From the NCBI GenBank assembly GCA_017470345.1, contig JAFUEP010000025.1, forward strand, positions 1 to 64,000: DNA of 64,000 nucleotides. The letters are read 5' to 3'. Source of the stretch: Prevotella sp. Lineage in GTDB: Bacteria; Bacteroidota; Bacteroidia; Bacteroidales; Bacteroidaceae. The number at the start of each line of letters is the position of its first letter. The first letter of the stretch is position 1. Both the position numbers and the translations under genes were made by a program. Below are positions 1 through 7,296 of the stretch, piece by piece. The notes under the pieces are model-generated. The model saw nothing but the letters and a program-made list of their open reading frames with translations. It was not told where the DNA came from and ran no database searches.

Positions 1-828
1 CTGCTCGAGAGCGAGAGCAACCAGGAGGTGGCCGACGACAAGTTCAACCGCGTGGACATCAAGGCGCGCAACTCGAAGGGCGAGATCATCCTCGTCGAGA
101 TCCAGCAGACGCGCGAGCTATACTACCTGCAGCGCATCCTCTACGGCGTGGCGAAGACCATCACGGAGCACATCCGTCTGGGCAACAAGTACGACCAGGT
201 GAAGAAGGTCTACTCCATCAGCATCGTCTACTTCGACCTGGGCAAGGGTGCGGACTACCTCTACCACGGTCAGAACCAGCTCATCGGCGTGCACACCAAG
301 GACCGGCTGGTCATCAACACGCGCTCGAAGGACGCCATCGGCATGGTCTCGTCGGAGGATATCTTCCCGGAGTACTACGTCATCCGCGTCAACGAGTTCA
401 ACAAGGTGGCCACGACGCCGCTGGAGGAATGGCTCGACTACCTGAAGGACGGCAACATCCGCGACGACACGACCACGCCCGGACTGGCCGAGGCGAAGGA
501 GCGCCTGCGCTATATGCAGATGGACGATGCCGAGCGTCGGGCCTACGACCGCCATATCGACAACATCATGGTGGAGAACGACATCCTGGAGACCAAGGTG
601 ATTGAAGGCTTGGAGCAGGGACGCAAGGAAGGTCGTGCGGAAGGTCGTGCGGAAGGTCGTGCGGAAGGTCGTGCGGAAGGTCGTGCGGAAGGTCGTGCGG
701 AAGGTCGTGCGGAAGGTCGTGCGGAAGGCATACATGCCGTTGCCAAAAAGATGAAGGAGCACGGCATGCCGGCATCCGACATTGCTGCCATGACTGGCCT
801 TACGGAAGTCGAGATCGGCGAACTGTAG
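1..828 (+). CDS. Rpn/PD-(D/E)XK nuclease family protein, 5' partial
   Basis: The frame is open from base 1, so the N-terminus lies outside the window; the first GTG inside is at 28. The visible part has the layout of the Rpn family (recombination-promoting nuclease / putative PD-(D/E)XK transposase): a D in NRVDIKARN, then EIILVEIQQTRE, which matches the D...ExQ core of this nuclease fold, then a helical region. The C-terminus carries eight GRAE units (bases 631-726) and ends in a short region like the usual Rpn tail (MTGLTEVEIGEL). Family members act on DNA and are often multicopy, but no transposon ends or target duplications are visible here, so mobility is not claimed. TAG stop. Confidence 0.85.
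   Translation: MLESESNQEVADDKFNRVDIKARNSKGEIILVEIQQTRELYYLQRILYGVAKTITEHIRLGNKYDQVKKVYSISIVYFDLGKGADYLYHGQNQLIGVHTKDRLVINTRSKDAIGMVSSEDIFPEYYVIRVNEFNKVATTPLEEWLDYLKDGNIRDDTTTPGLAEAKERLRYMQMDDAERRAYDRHIDNIMVENDILETKVIEGLEQGRKEGRAEGRAEGRAEGRAEGRAEGRAEGRAEGRAEGIHAVAKKMKEHGMPASDIAAMTGLTEVEIGEL
631..726 (+). repeat. 12-bp tandem repeat, eight units (GRAE codons)
   Basis: Eight perfect copies of GGTCGTGCGGAA lie in frame inside the Rpn-like gene and encode (GRAE)8. The copies show no sequence drift, which suggests recent slippage expansion. A change in copy number by whole units keeps the frame. Confidence 0.95.
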
Positions 829-856
829 TGTGGAAAATCTTCACTGGCATCGTGCA

Positions 857-1387
857 ATGATCAAGCAACTTATGAAACAAATTCTGATGGCTCTGATACT
901 AGCCGTCGCATCATTGGCGGCCTGGGCCCAGACCTACCCGCCGACGGACAGCCCGCAACTGGAATTTGCCCTCCAGCTGAGGGTGCTTATCGACAAGCCC
1001 TATACCGTCGGTGAGACCCAGCATGGGCGCCGGGTGGTTGTGCCCATCACGGGTGGGACGTTCGAGGGTCCACAGCTGAAGGGGACGGTGCTGCCAGGCG
1101 GTGCCGACTATCAGCTGGTTGGTGCCGACGGCCGTCGGACGGAGCTGGAAGCCATCTACACTATCTGTACGGATGATAGCGTCCGTATCCACGTGCGCAA
1201 CCGTGGCATCGTCGTCGATGACAAAGACGCATCAGGCCGTCCGCGCAACTACTTCATGGCGGCGCCGCAGTTTGAGGCGCCCGTCGGCAGTCGTTATGCC
1301 TGGCTCAACGATGCGATTTTCGTCTGTCGTCCGGAATTTGTCAAGGGCTATCCGGGTATCGTACTGAACGTCTGGCGGGTGTGGTGA
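857..1387 (+). CDS. DUF3237 family secreted protein
   Basis: The product has a signal peptide (hydrophobic LMALILAVASLAAWA ending at AQ) followed by about 150 residues resembling DUF3237/UPF0311, a beta-barrel family of unknown function. Family-like stretches are LEFALQLRVLIDKP, VVPITGGTFEGP, LKGTVLPGGADYQL and the C-terminal DAIFVCRPEFV. An upstream GTG at 830 is in frame but would put polar residues before the signal peptide. ATG 857 or ATG 872 is more plausible, and 857 is given. It lies 28 bp after the Rpn-like gene with no visible promoter, so it may be co-transcribed with it. Confidence 0.7.
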   Translation: MIKQLMKQILMALILAVASLAAWAQTYPPTDSPQLEFALQLRVLIDKPYTVGETQHGRRVVVPITGGTFEGPQLKGTVLPGGADYQLVGADGRRTELEAIYTICTDDSVRIHVRNRGIVVDDKDASGRPRNYFMAAPQFEAPVGSRYAWLNDAIFVCRPEFVKGYPGIVLNVWRVW

Positions 1388-1642
1388 ACCGCGCCGCGCA
1401 ACGGCTCTACCAGCGTCATAGAAATTGTTGATATGGTGCGCAGCGTGTGCATCGCGGCCGCCTGACGCAGCAGGCTCCAAACCGCAAGACGGTCATACCA
1501 TAATAAATAGAAACCAATAGAACAAAGAAAACATCTCCATACGACCTGTTTTTGATTTGTTTTATTGGTTTTTTATTGTTTTTATAAGATGAGAAGCGCT
1601 TAGTCGTGAACGATTGTTTTGCTAAAAGATATTAAATAAGAT
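1388..1642. other. Intergenic region with no recognised feature
   Basis: The first ~110 bp are GC-rich like coding DNA, but no frame gives a recognisable protein. The rest is AT-rich leader ahead of the OhrR-type promoter. Confidence 0.5.
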
Positions 1643-1651
1643 GTTTGCGTT

Positions 1652-1692
1652 ATTGTTCATAAAATAATATTTTGTATATTTGCATCGCAAAC
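1652..1692 (+). promoter_or_regulatory. Promoter and palindromic operator of the OhrR-like operon
   Basis: A -33 element ATTG (1652-1655) is followed after 19 bp by the -7 box TATATTTG (1675-1682). A perfect inverted repeat TTTGC-ATC-GCAAA (1679-1691) overlaps the -7 box and the expected start site, a suitable place for a MarR-type autorepressor. A second GTTTGCG/CGCAAAC pair (1643-1649 and 1686-1692) brackets the promoter. Confidence 0.7.
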
Positions 1693-1701
1693 GATTAAAA
1701 T

Positions 1702-2142
1702 ATGGATAGTGAGAATCTGAAACTCGACCGCCAAGGGTGCTTTCGTCTTTACACGGCGACACGTCTGCTGATACAGGTTTACCAGCCCTGGTTTGCCCAA
1801 CTGGGGATAACCTACACGCAGTACTTGGTGCTGATGGTGCTCTGGGAAAAGGATGCGCTCCCCCTGAACGCCATCTCACGCCGCCTCTACCTGGAGAGCA
1901 ACACGCTCACTCCGCTCATCAAGCGCATGGAGACGATGAAGCTGGTGGCACGCAAGAAGAACAAGGACGACGCACGGCAGACCATCGTCATCCTGACCGA
2001 ACACGGACGAGCCTTGCAGCAACAGGCGGCCGTCATACCCGACTGCATGGCCACGGTGCTTCGCGAAAAGGGAATGGCCGACGAGGAATTTGCGCGTATG
2101 ATTCCCACGCTCGACCATCTGATAGAGATCTTATCAAAATAA
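1702..2142 (+). CDS. OhrR-like MarR family peroxide-sensing repressor
   Basis: The 146-residue MarR winged-helix protein closely follows OhrR: GCFRLYTATRLLIQVYQPW, then GITYTQYLVLMVLWE, then LYLESNTLTPLIKRME (recognition region) and DDARQTIVILTEHG (wing). Cys13 sits where OhrR has its peroxide-sensing cysteine, and Tyr27 and Tyr38 match the two tyrosines that bond to the oxidised cysteine in Bacillus OhrR. The expected role is derepression of its own operon when the cysteine is oxidised by organic hydroperoxide. The palindrome over its -7 box supports autoregulation. No Ohr/OsmC gene is nearby; the following genes are ferritin-like and flavin-oxidase-like. Confidence 0.85.
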   Translation: MDSENLKLDRQGCFRLYTATRLLIQVYQPWFAQLGITYTQYLVLMVLWEKDALPLNAISRRLYLESNTLTPLIKRMETMKLVARKKNKDDARQTIVILTEHGRALQQQAAVIPDCMATVLREKGMADEEFARMIPTLDHLIEILSK

Positions 2143-2171
2143 CCATTTATAAACTTTTAAACAATCACACA

Positions 2172-2636
2172 ATGATGACAAAAGAAGAAGCATTGAAGCA
2201 GTTTGCCCAGCTGGGCGCTGTCTGGTTTGGCAACAGTAAGCAACATTTCGCATTCTCGGCTTATTGCCGTCTGCAGGGCTGGACAAAACTGGCCGACAAG
2301 TGGAAGGAAGAGGCCGAGGAAGAGTGGGAAGAGGCCGAAGAGGTGCTGCAACGCCTGGTGGAGCTGGGCTGCAAGCCTGCCGAACTGCAGGAGTTGATGA
2401 AGACTCAGGAGTTCCCCTTCTGCGACGACCCGAAGCAGCAGATTGAGGGTGACTACGAGCCCGAGGCCATCAAGACGCTGAGCGAGCTGGCTGAAGCCTT
2501 CTGCGACGACTATCCCACGAAGAAGCTCATCTTGAAATGGATCGACGGCGAGAAGGATCACATGGCCTGGGAGGCTCAGTATTTGAACTACATCGATAAG
2601 CTGGGCTACGAGAATTTCCTCGTAGCTATGATGTAA
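2172..2636 (+). CDS. Ferritin-like (bacterioferritin-related) protein
   Basis: About 154 residues, all helical. The C-terminal segment GEKDHMAWEAQYLNYIDKLG parallels bacterioferritin (E..H..W...QL..I..IG), and YCRLQGWTKLADKWKEEAEE parallels the first metal-binding helices. The usual ExxH of helix 2 is replaced by a glutamate-rich run, so the di-iron site may be altered. The start ATGATG at 2172 is preferred: the frame stays open back to 1737 only because it overlaps the regulator gene. It is 29 bp after the OhrR-like gene and probably in its operon, consistent with iron sequestration under oxidative stress. Confidence 0.7.
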   Translation: MMTKEEALKQFAQLGAVWFGNSKQHFAFSAYCRLQGWTKLADKWKEEAEEEWEEAEEVLQRLVELGCKPAELQELMKTQEFPFCDDPKQQIEGDYEPEAIKTLSELAEAFCDDYPTKKLILKWIDGEKDHMAWEAQYLNYIDKLGYENFLVAMM

Positions 2637-2676
2637 TTCGATCTTTCTGATTATTAATGTTTTGAAATTGAAAGTT

Positions 2677-3075
2677 ATGGAAGGTATCAAGAAAGTGTAC
2701 GATTTCCTGGAGAAAGCAGGAACGTTCTATCTTGCAACAGTTGAGGGCGACCAGCCCCGCGTACGTCCCTATGGGGCTATGCTCTATTTCGAGGACAAAA
2801 TCTATATCATGGCCTTTGGCAAGACCAATGCCACCCGTCAGATTGCTGCCAACCAAAAGGCTGAGATTTGTGCCTTCAAAGGGCAGACGCTTCGCATCGA
2901 ATGCAAGCTGGTGGAGGACAACCGTCCTGAGGTGGGCAAAGCGTTGGTAGACAAGATGCCCGTACTGAAACCCGCTCTTGGCGAGAACGGCGAGAACGGC
3001 GTGATGTACTACCTGAAGGATGCCAAGGCCGACTTCTTCAAGATGATGGAACTCGTGGAGACCATTTCGTTCTAA
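2677..3075 (+). CDS. Pyridoxamine 5'-phosphate oxidase-like FMN-binding protein
   Basis: The 132-residue product has the split-barrel flavin fold typical of small PNPOx-like proteins: KAGTFYLATVEGDQPRVRPY near the N-terminus, the strand IYIMAFGKTNATRQIAAN, and AEICAFKGQTLRIECKL. Such proteins bind FMN or F420 and reduce diverse small molecules; the substrate here is unknown. ATG 2677 is chosen over an in-frame TTG at 2662. It is third in the OhrR-like operon, 40 bp behind the ferritin-like gene, suggesting a detoxification role. Confidence 0.8.
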   Translation: MEGIKKVYDFLEKAGTFYLATVEGDQPRVRPYGAMLYFEDKIYIMAFGKTNATRQIAANQKAEICAFKGQTLRIECKLVEDNRPEVGKALVDKMPVLKPALGENGENGVMYYLKDAKADFFKMMELVETISF

Positions 3076-3141
3076 GCTGCCAAGATATGCAAGCAGCAAT
3101 TCGCTTTTGAAGTAAGTCTGGCCACACGCGAAAGATGGAAT

Positions 3142-3181
3142 AATAGGGTAGGTCTTGAGTCGTCAATGACCTACCCTTATT
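3142..3181 (+). terminator. Hairpin terminator after the oxidative-stress operon
   Basis: Arms AGGGTAGGTC (3145-3154) and GACCTACCCT (3168-3177) form a perfect 10-bp stem, with extra GTC/GAC pairing inside and a short T-rich tail. It lies 69 bp after the PNPOx-like gene. Confidence 0.65.
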
Positions 3182-3546
3182 CGTTAACGACATTGCTCAG
3201 GTTAGAAGCAAATCTCCGGATGCGCAAAATATCATGAACGTTACTCACAATATTCCACAATATAACAGTTTAGGACAGCAAAAGGTGACGTCATGACCTT
3301 CAGAACTTTTCTGCCATAATAGATGAACGTAAATGTTATAGAAAATATTGCTTTGCTTCAGAATTCCGTGATTTTGGTTAAATAATCCGTATTTTAATCA
3401 ACAGTCAAATAGTTTTTTGTCGTATCTTTGTAGTCGAAAACGGTGAAGATGCTCACATGCGCATGGCCATTGCTGTTCCTTGATGGCTCTCGCTGAAACG
3501 CATCATTCCGCTCGGTTAAGACAATAAGAAAACAATTTGTGAAGAA
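3182..3546 (+). promoter_or_regulatory. AT-rich leader with -7 box for the aldo/keto reductase
   Basis: The 365-bp AT-rich region holds one good -7 box, TATCTTTG (3423-3430). No convincing TTTG element lies 19-21 bp upstream. This leaves a leader of about 110 nt before ATG 3547. Nothing else is recognised. Confidence 0.45.
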
Positions 3547-4581
3547 ATGGAATACGTAAAACTTGGAAACTCAGACCTCCATGTGTCGCGCATCTGCCTT
3601 GGCTGCATGGGCTTTGGCGACGCAACGATCGGGCAACATTCGTGGACCATCGGCGAGGAACCGACGCGCGAGATCATACGCCGCTCGCTCGACCTCGGCG
3701 TGAACTTCTTTGATACAGCCATTGCCTATCAGTTAGGCACTTCGGAACAGTTTGTAGGCCGTGCCCTGCGGGATATGGCCCGACGCGACGACGTGGTGGT
3801 GGCCACGAAGTTCCTGCCGCGCACGGACGAGGAGATCCGGCAGGGCATCGACGGCCGTCAGCATGTGATTGATAATATCAACAGCAGCCTGGAGCATCTC
3901 GGCATGAACTATGTCGATCTCTACATCTACCACATCTGGGACTACAAGACGCCCGCCGAGGAGATCCTGGAGGGCATGAACGAGGCGGTGCGCTCGGGCA
4001 AGGCTCGCTATATCGGCATCGCCAATGCCTACGCCTATCAGGTGGCGAAGATGAATGCGCTGGCCGAACAGCGCGGTTGGGCAAAGTTCATCAGCGTGCA
4101 GAACCACTACAACCTCATCATGCGCGAGGAGGAGCGCGAGATGTTCCCCTTCTGCCGTGAAGAGAACATTGCCATGACGCCCTACAGCGCGCTGGCATCA
4201 GGCAAGCTGGCCAAGCGCCCCGGCGAGACCTCGAAGCGTCAGCAGGAGGACTCGTTCATGCACTTCAAGTACGACAGCACCGCCGACGAGGACAACCGCA
4301 TCGTGGAGCGCGTCGTGGAGCTGGCCGACCGCTACGGCGTGGAGATGACGCAGATCGCGCTGGCCTGGCTCTTGACGAAGGTGGAGTCGCCCATCGTAGG
4401 AGCCACGAAGCTGCACCACATCGAGGGCGCCGTGAAGGCCCTCGACGTCCAGCTTTCGGCTGACGACATCCGCTATCTGGAGGAGCCCTACGTGCCGCAT
4501 CGTCTCTCCGGCGTGATGGCCGTGAACAAGCCCGTGATGGACGAGGAGCCCGTATGGGTTTCGGCAAGCAAGAACAAATAA
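3547..4581 (+). CDS. Aldo/keto reductase
   Basis: The 344-residue TIM-barrel oxidoreductase has the complete AKR catalytic tetrad: Asp56 and Tyr61 (FFDTAIAY), Lys88 (VVATKFLP) and His129 (DLYIYHIWD). The family reduces carbonyls with NADPH. NADP-binding features are seen late in the chain (ALASGKLAKRP, IVGATKLHHIEGAVKAL). There is no signal peptide, so it is cytosolic. It stands alone: upstream is a terminator and long leader, downstream the hairpin repeat and a convergent gene. The substrate is unknown. The nearby oxidative-stress genes may be coincidental. Confidence 0.9.
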   Translation: MEYVKLGNSDLHVSRICLGCMGFGDATIGQHSWTIGEEPTREIIRRSLDLGVNFFDTAIAYQLGTSEQFVGRALRDMARRDDVVVATKFLPRTDEEIRQGIDGRQHVIDNINSSLEHLGMNYVDLYIYHIWDYKTPAEEILEGMNEAVRSGKARYIGIANAYAYQVAKMNALAEQRGWAKFISVQNHYNLIMREEEREMFPFCREENIAMTPYSALASGKLAKRPGETSKRQQEDSFMHFKYDSTADEDNRIVERVVELADRYGVEMTQIALAWLLTKVESPIVGATKLHHIEGAVKALDVQLSADDIRYLEEPYVPHRLSGVMAVNKPVMDEEPVWVSASKNK

Positions 4582-4768
4582 TCGGAGACCATGAAACTGA
4601 TTTTCAACAAACTAAGAGAAAGTCAGGAAACAGTTTGTGATTGATCCTCATGATGACATGAAGTGCCTGATCTGTAAGTGATCATATCGCTCATGCTTCG
4701 CCCACAGAATGGTGGGGTCCACTGGCAGGGCGGGATGGCGGTGGAGGACAATCAAGTATTGAGTAGAA

Positions 4769-4965
4769 TGTAAGAAAAATTCGCAGTCTTTCTACTGAAT
4801 TTTATAACTGTCTAATAATCAGGCTATTTACAAAACGACAACAGAGAAGCGGTGCTTTTCAATGCGAGAAGCGGTGCTTTTCGATGAAAGAAGCGGTGCT
4901 TTTTGGCGAGAAAAGCACCGCTTCTTCCATGTGTAGGGTGTATGTTGTAAAGATAATTCGCAACT
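4769..4965 (-). repeat. Hairpin repeat element, copy A (197 bp, inverted)
   Basis: This is the minus-orientation copy of an element also at 17965 and 61781. Ends: TGTAAGAAAAATTCGCAG (4769-4786) and TTGTAAAGATAATTCGCAA (4945-4963). The core has three AGAAGCGGTGCTTTT units (near 4845, 4867 and 4889), the last pairing perfectly over 16 bp (4888-4903 with 4911-4926). It lies between the convergent reductase and GH-D genes and can serve as a two-way terminator. The flanking bases 4582-4768 and 4966-5033 show nothing recognisable. Confidence 0.8.
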
Positions 4966-5033
4966 CGGCAATAGAAAAAAACATGCTGATTGGCCGTTGT
5001 CCAACGCAATTTCCGAAACCGTATGGCGTGGGC

Positions 5034-7274
5034 TTATTTGCTGTTGAACAATTTCCCGTCGGTGATGTAGAGGCCTCTCCGTGGTTGACGGAGAAGGCGG
5101 CGGCCCTGGAGATCGTAGATGGATTGAGACTCGAAGGGTGATGATTGAACGTCGCTGATGCCTTCGGCGTATGACTTCTTCTCTATGCGATAGATGCGGG
5201 CGTCATAGCCCGGGACGTTGTAGCGCAGGCCGGTGGCGGTGGGGGCGATGGTCTCCTGCATCCACAGCTCCTTTATCGCTCCGACGTTCTGCACCTCGAG
5301 GCCGAGGTCGGCAAAGGATATCTCTGCGGCCTGGGGCATCACCATCTGATAGTTGAGCACGGCCAGATAGACGTAGCGGTCGGTCTCGTAGGTCATCAGA
5401 TGCTCGGCTTGCGTGCCGTTGGCAGAGGCGTTGCCATAGACGGGACGGAAGGAGCGGCAGGTGCGCGGAATCTCGTTGACGTCCTCGTTGGTGAGCAGGT
5501 CAAGGGCACGGGCCTGCGATGTGGCATAGTAGTTGGGCCCCGTTTGTCCGTCGTCGTGGAGGGTGACGTTGGGACTGAAGTTGTCGCCCGTCAGGAAGGC
5601 GCCCACGATGGCGCCGCTGGTGATGCGGGCGCGGTTGGCTCCCTCGGACTGGATGCCGCCGGCCTCCTGGCGCATGCACATCACCATGTGGTCGGGGTCG
5701 TTGGCGACGTAGACCTGCGACAACCACCAGCCGTAGCCGGCGCAGTTCATGACGTACTGCGTGCTGCCCATCGTCCCCCATGCGTCGCACGAGATGCGTC
5801 TGCCGTGGGCATACTGGTAGGGGAAGGCGGGCGAGATGGAGAGGTCGATGTAGATGTCGTCGCCGGTGCGCTTCATGAGGTAGGCCATGCCGATGTTATA
5901 GGCCTGCAGGCCGGTGTAACAGGTGTCGGCATACCAACGATCGGCCTCGATGGCGCCGTTCGACTGGAAGTCGCACTTGAGATATTCGATGCCCCACTGC
6001 TTGAACTTGTTGACTTCGCTCAGCATGAACATCTTCGTGCCCGGATGCGTCGGGTCGAGGCAGTAGGCGCCGTCGATAATCTTATAGCGGCCGTTGACCT
6101 TGAGGGCCAGGTCGCGGAATCGATAGCGGTTGCTAGTGCCGGGGACGGTGCTCTGCAGGTCGCCGAAGCGGCAGAAGGGTCCGTAGTAGAGGCCGGGTAT
6201 CATGTTGTTCTCGCGGCAATAGCTGACGAACTGTCGGATCTGTGAATCGCTGAGGTTGTCGTTCCACCAGGCGTCGAGGCTCATCACGACGCGCCCCTGC
6301 AGGTCGTGATAGCCGTGGGGCACGAGGTTGTCGCGGATGAAGTCGGCACAGTCGATGACGCCCTGATAGGAGATGTCGGTCGACTGCACGCCCCATGAGC
6401 TCCATCCGTAGGGCACGCCGCCCGCCCACTCACGTCGCGGCGCCACGCGGGTGCAGGCCTGTCCGAAGGTCTCCAGCCCGAAGCGCCAGTCGTCGAAGAA
6501 GCCCACGACGAAGCGCGAGGAGCGGACGGTGTCGGCCACGACGGCGCCGTGGGGCATTGAGCGGCCCTCGCTCTGGATGGTGTCGTGGGAGTGGCTGTCG
6601 GTGTAGCCTGAAATGAGCGTCAGTTCATCGAGGTTGTAATAGTCAGTCCCTTTGACGTGGATGGCGTTCTTCCAGTAGTAATGGTCGACGGCGCCGGCGA
6701 CGAGGCCCTCGCGGCTGACGGAGTTATAGATGGCCGTGGCCGAGTAGGAGTCGGTGGCCGTGCCACGCAGATAGTTGGAGGCATAGCGTATGAATCCGTC
6801 GTTGTCGAAGGGCACGAAGAGCACTCGGTTCTTGTTGTCGCGGGGCATGAAGGTGGTCCGCGTCTCGCTCTTCAGCGGGGCCAGATAGTTGCACGTCGTC
6901 TTGCCGTCGGCCTTGGTGACGCCGAGCGAGACCACGAAGTAGGGCAGAGCGTCGTAGAACGCAAAGGTCTGTATGAACTTTGCGCCCGAGGGCATGGTGT
7001 AGGTCAGGATGTGCTGTCGGCCCAGGCCGAAGCAGTCGGCAATGTCCTTTTGGTCGTGGCTGACGGTCTCGGCCTCGTGTGAATGGAGGGTCTGGCCGTC
7101 GAGCGATGCTTCGCAGTAGGCGTCGGCCATCAGCGTCCGTCCGTCGAAGTTGATGGTCAGGCGCTTCGACTGTTCGTCGAGGCTGATGTTCCATTTACCA
7201 CCACTCATTTCGGTGGCTCCTATTGAAGTCAGCATAGCCACGAGGCCGAAGACTGTCAGAATCGCTTTCTTCAT
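5034..7274 (-). CDS. Clan GH-D glycoside hydrolase, alpha-galactosidase-like
   Basis: The 746-residue secreted enzyme has signal peptide MKKAILTVFGLVAMLTSIGA, a beta-sandwich N-terminal half, then a TIM barrel with clan GH-D hallmarks: YGWSSWG, LDAWWND, IEYLKCDF (Asp435, predicted nucleophile) and RRISCDAWG (Asp497, predicted acid/base). This fits GH27/GH36-type retaining alpha-galactosidases, but the family within the clan cannot be fixed. The C-terminus (IYDLQGRRL, then RRGLYITDGK) resembles tails on other exported proteins in this window. It lies 22 bp after a paralog, in the order HTCS, lipoprotein paralog, this gene. Substrate uncertain. Confidence 0.75.
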   Translation of the reverse strand: MKKAILTVFGLVAMLTSIGATEMSGGKWNISLDEQSKRLTINFDGRTLMADAYCEASLDGQTLHSHEAETVSHDQKDIADCFGLGRQHILTYTMPSGAKFIQTFAFYDALPYFVVSLGVTKADGKTTCNYLAPLKSETRTTFMPRDNKNRVLFVPFDNDGFIRYASNYLRGTATDSYSATAIYNSVSREGLVAGAVDHYYWKNAIHVKGTDYYNLDELTLISGYTDSHSHDTIQSEGRSMPHGAVVADTVRSSRFVVGFFDDWRFGLETFGQACTRVAPRREWAGGVPYGWSSWGVQSTDISYQGVIDCADFIRDNLVPHGYHDLQGRVVMSLDAWWNDNLSDSQIRQFVSYCRENNMIPGLYYGPFCRFGDLQSTVPGTSNRYRFRDLALKVNGRYKIIDGAYCLDPTHPGTKMFMLSEVNKFKQWGIEYLKCDFQSNGAIEADRWYADTCYTGLQAYNIGMAYLMKRTGDDIYIDLSISPAFPYQYAHGRRISCDAWGTMGSTQYVMNCAGYGWWLSQVYVANDPDHMVMCMRQEAGGIQSEGANRARITSGAIVGAFLTGDNFSPNVTLHDDGQTGPNYYATSQARALDLLTNEDVNEIPRTCRSFRPVYGNASANGTQAEHLMTYETDRYVYLAVLNYQMVMPQAAEISFADLGLEVQNVGAIKELWMQETIAPTATGLRYNVPGYDARIYRIEKKSYAEGISDVQSSPFESQSIYDLQGRRLLRQPRRGLYITDGKLFNSK

Positions 7275-7296
7275 TTATATAATTGTTTAATTGAGT

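Noticed and set aside
631-726. Possible CRISPR-like tandem array
   Set aside because: The units are 12 bp, without spacers, and in a coding frame.
1-828. Insertion sequence carrying the Rpn-like gene
   Set aside because: No terminal inverted repeats or target duplications are visible; Rpn-like proteins alone do not show an IS.
1737-2636. A 299-codon plus-strand frame overlapping the OhrR-like gene
   Set aside because: Its first half is out-of-frame reading of the regulator; the real gene starts at ATGATG 2172.
4884-5141. A small plus-strand frame in the AKR/GH-D gap
   Set aside because: It runs through hairpin repeat copy A and the 3' end of the GH-D gene, with no protein-like features.
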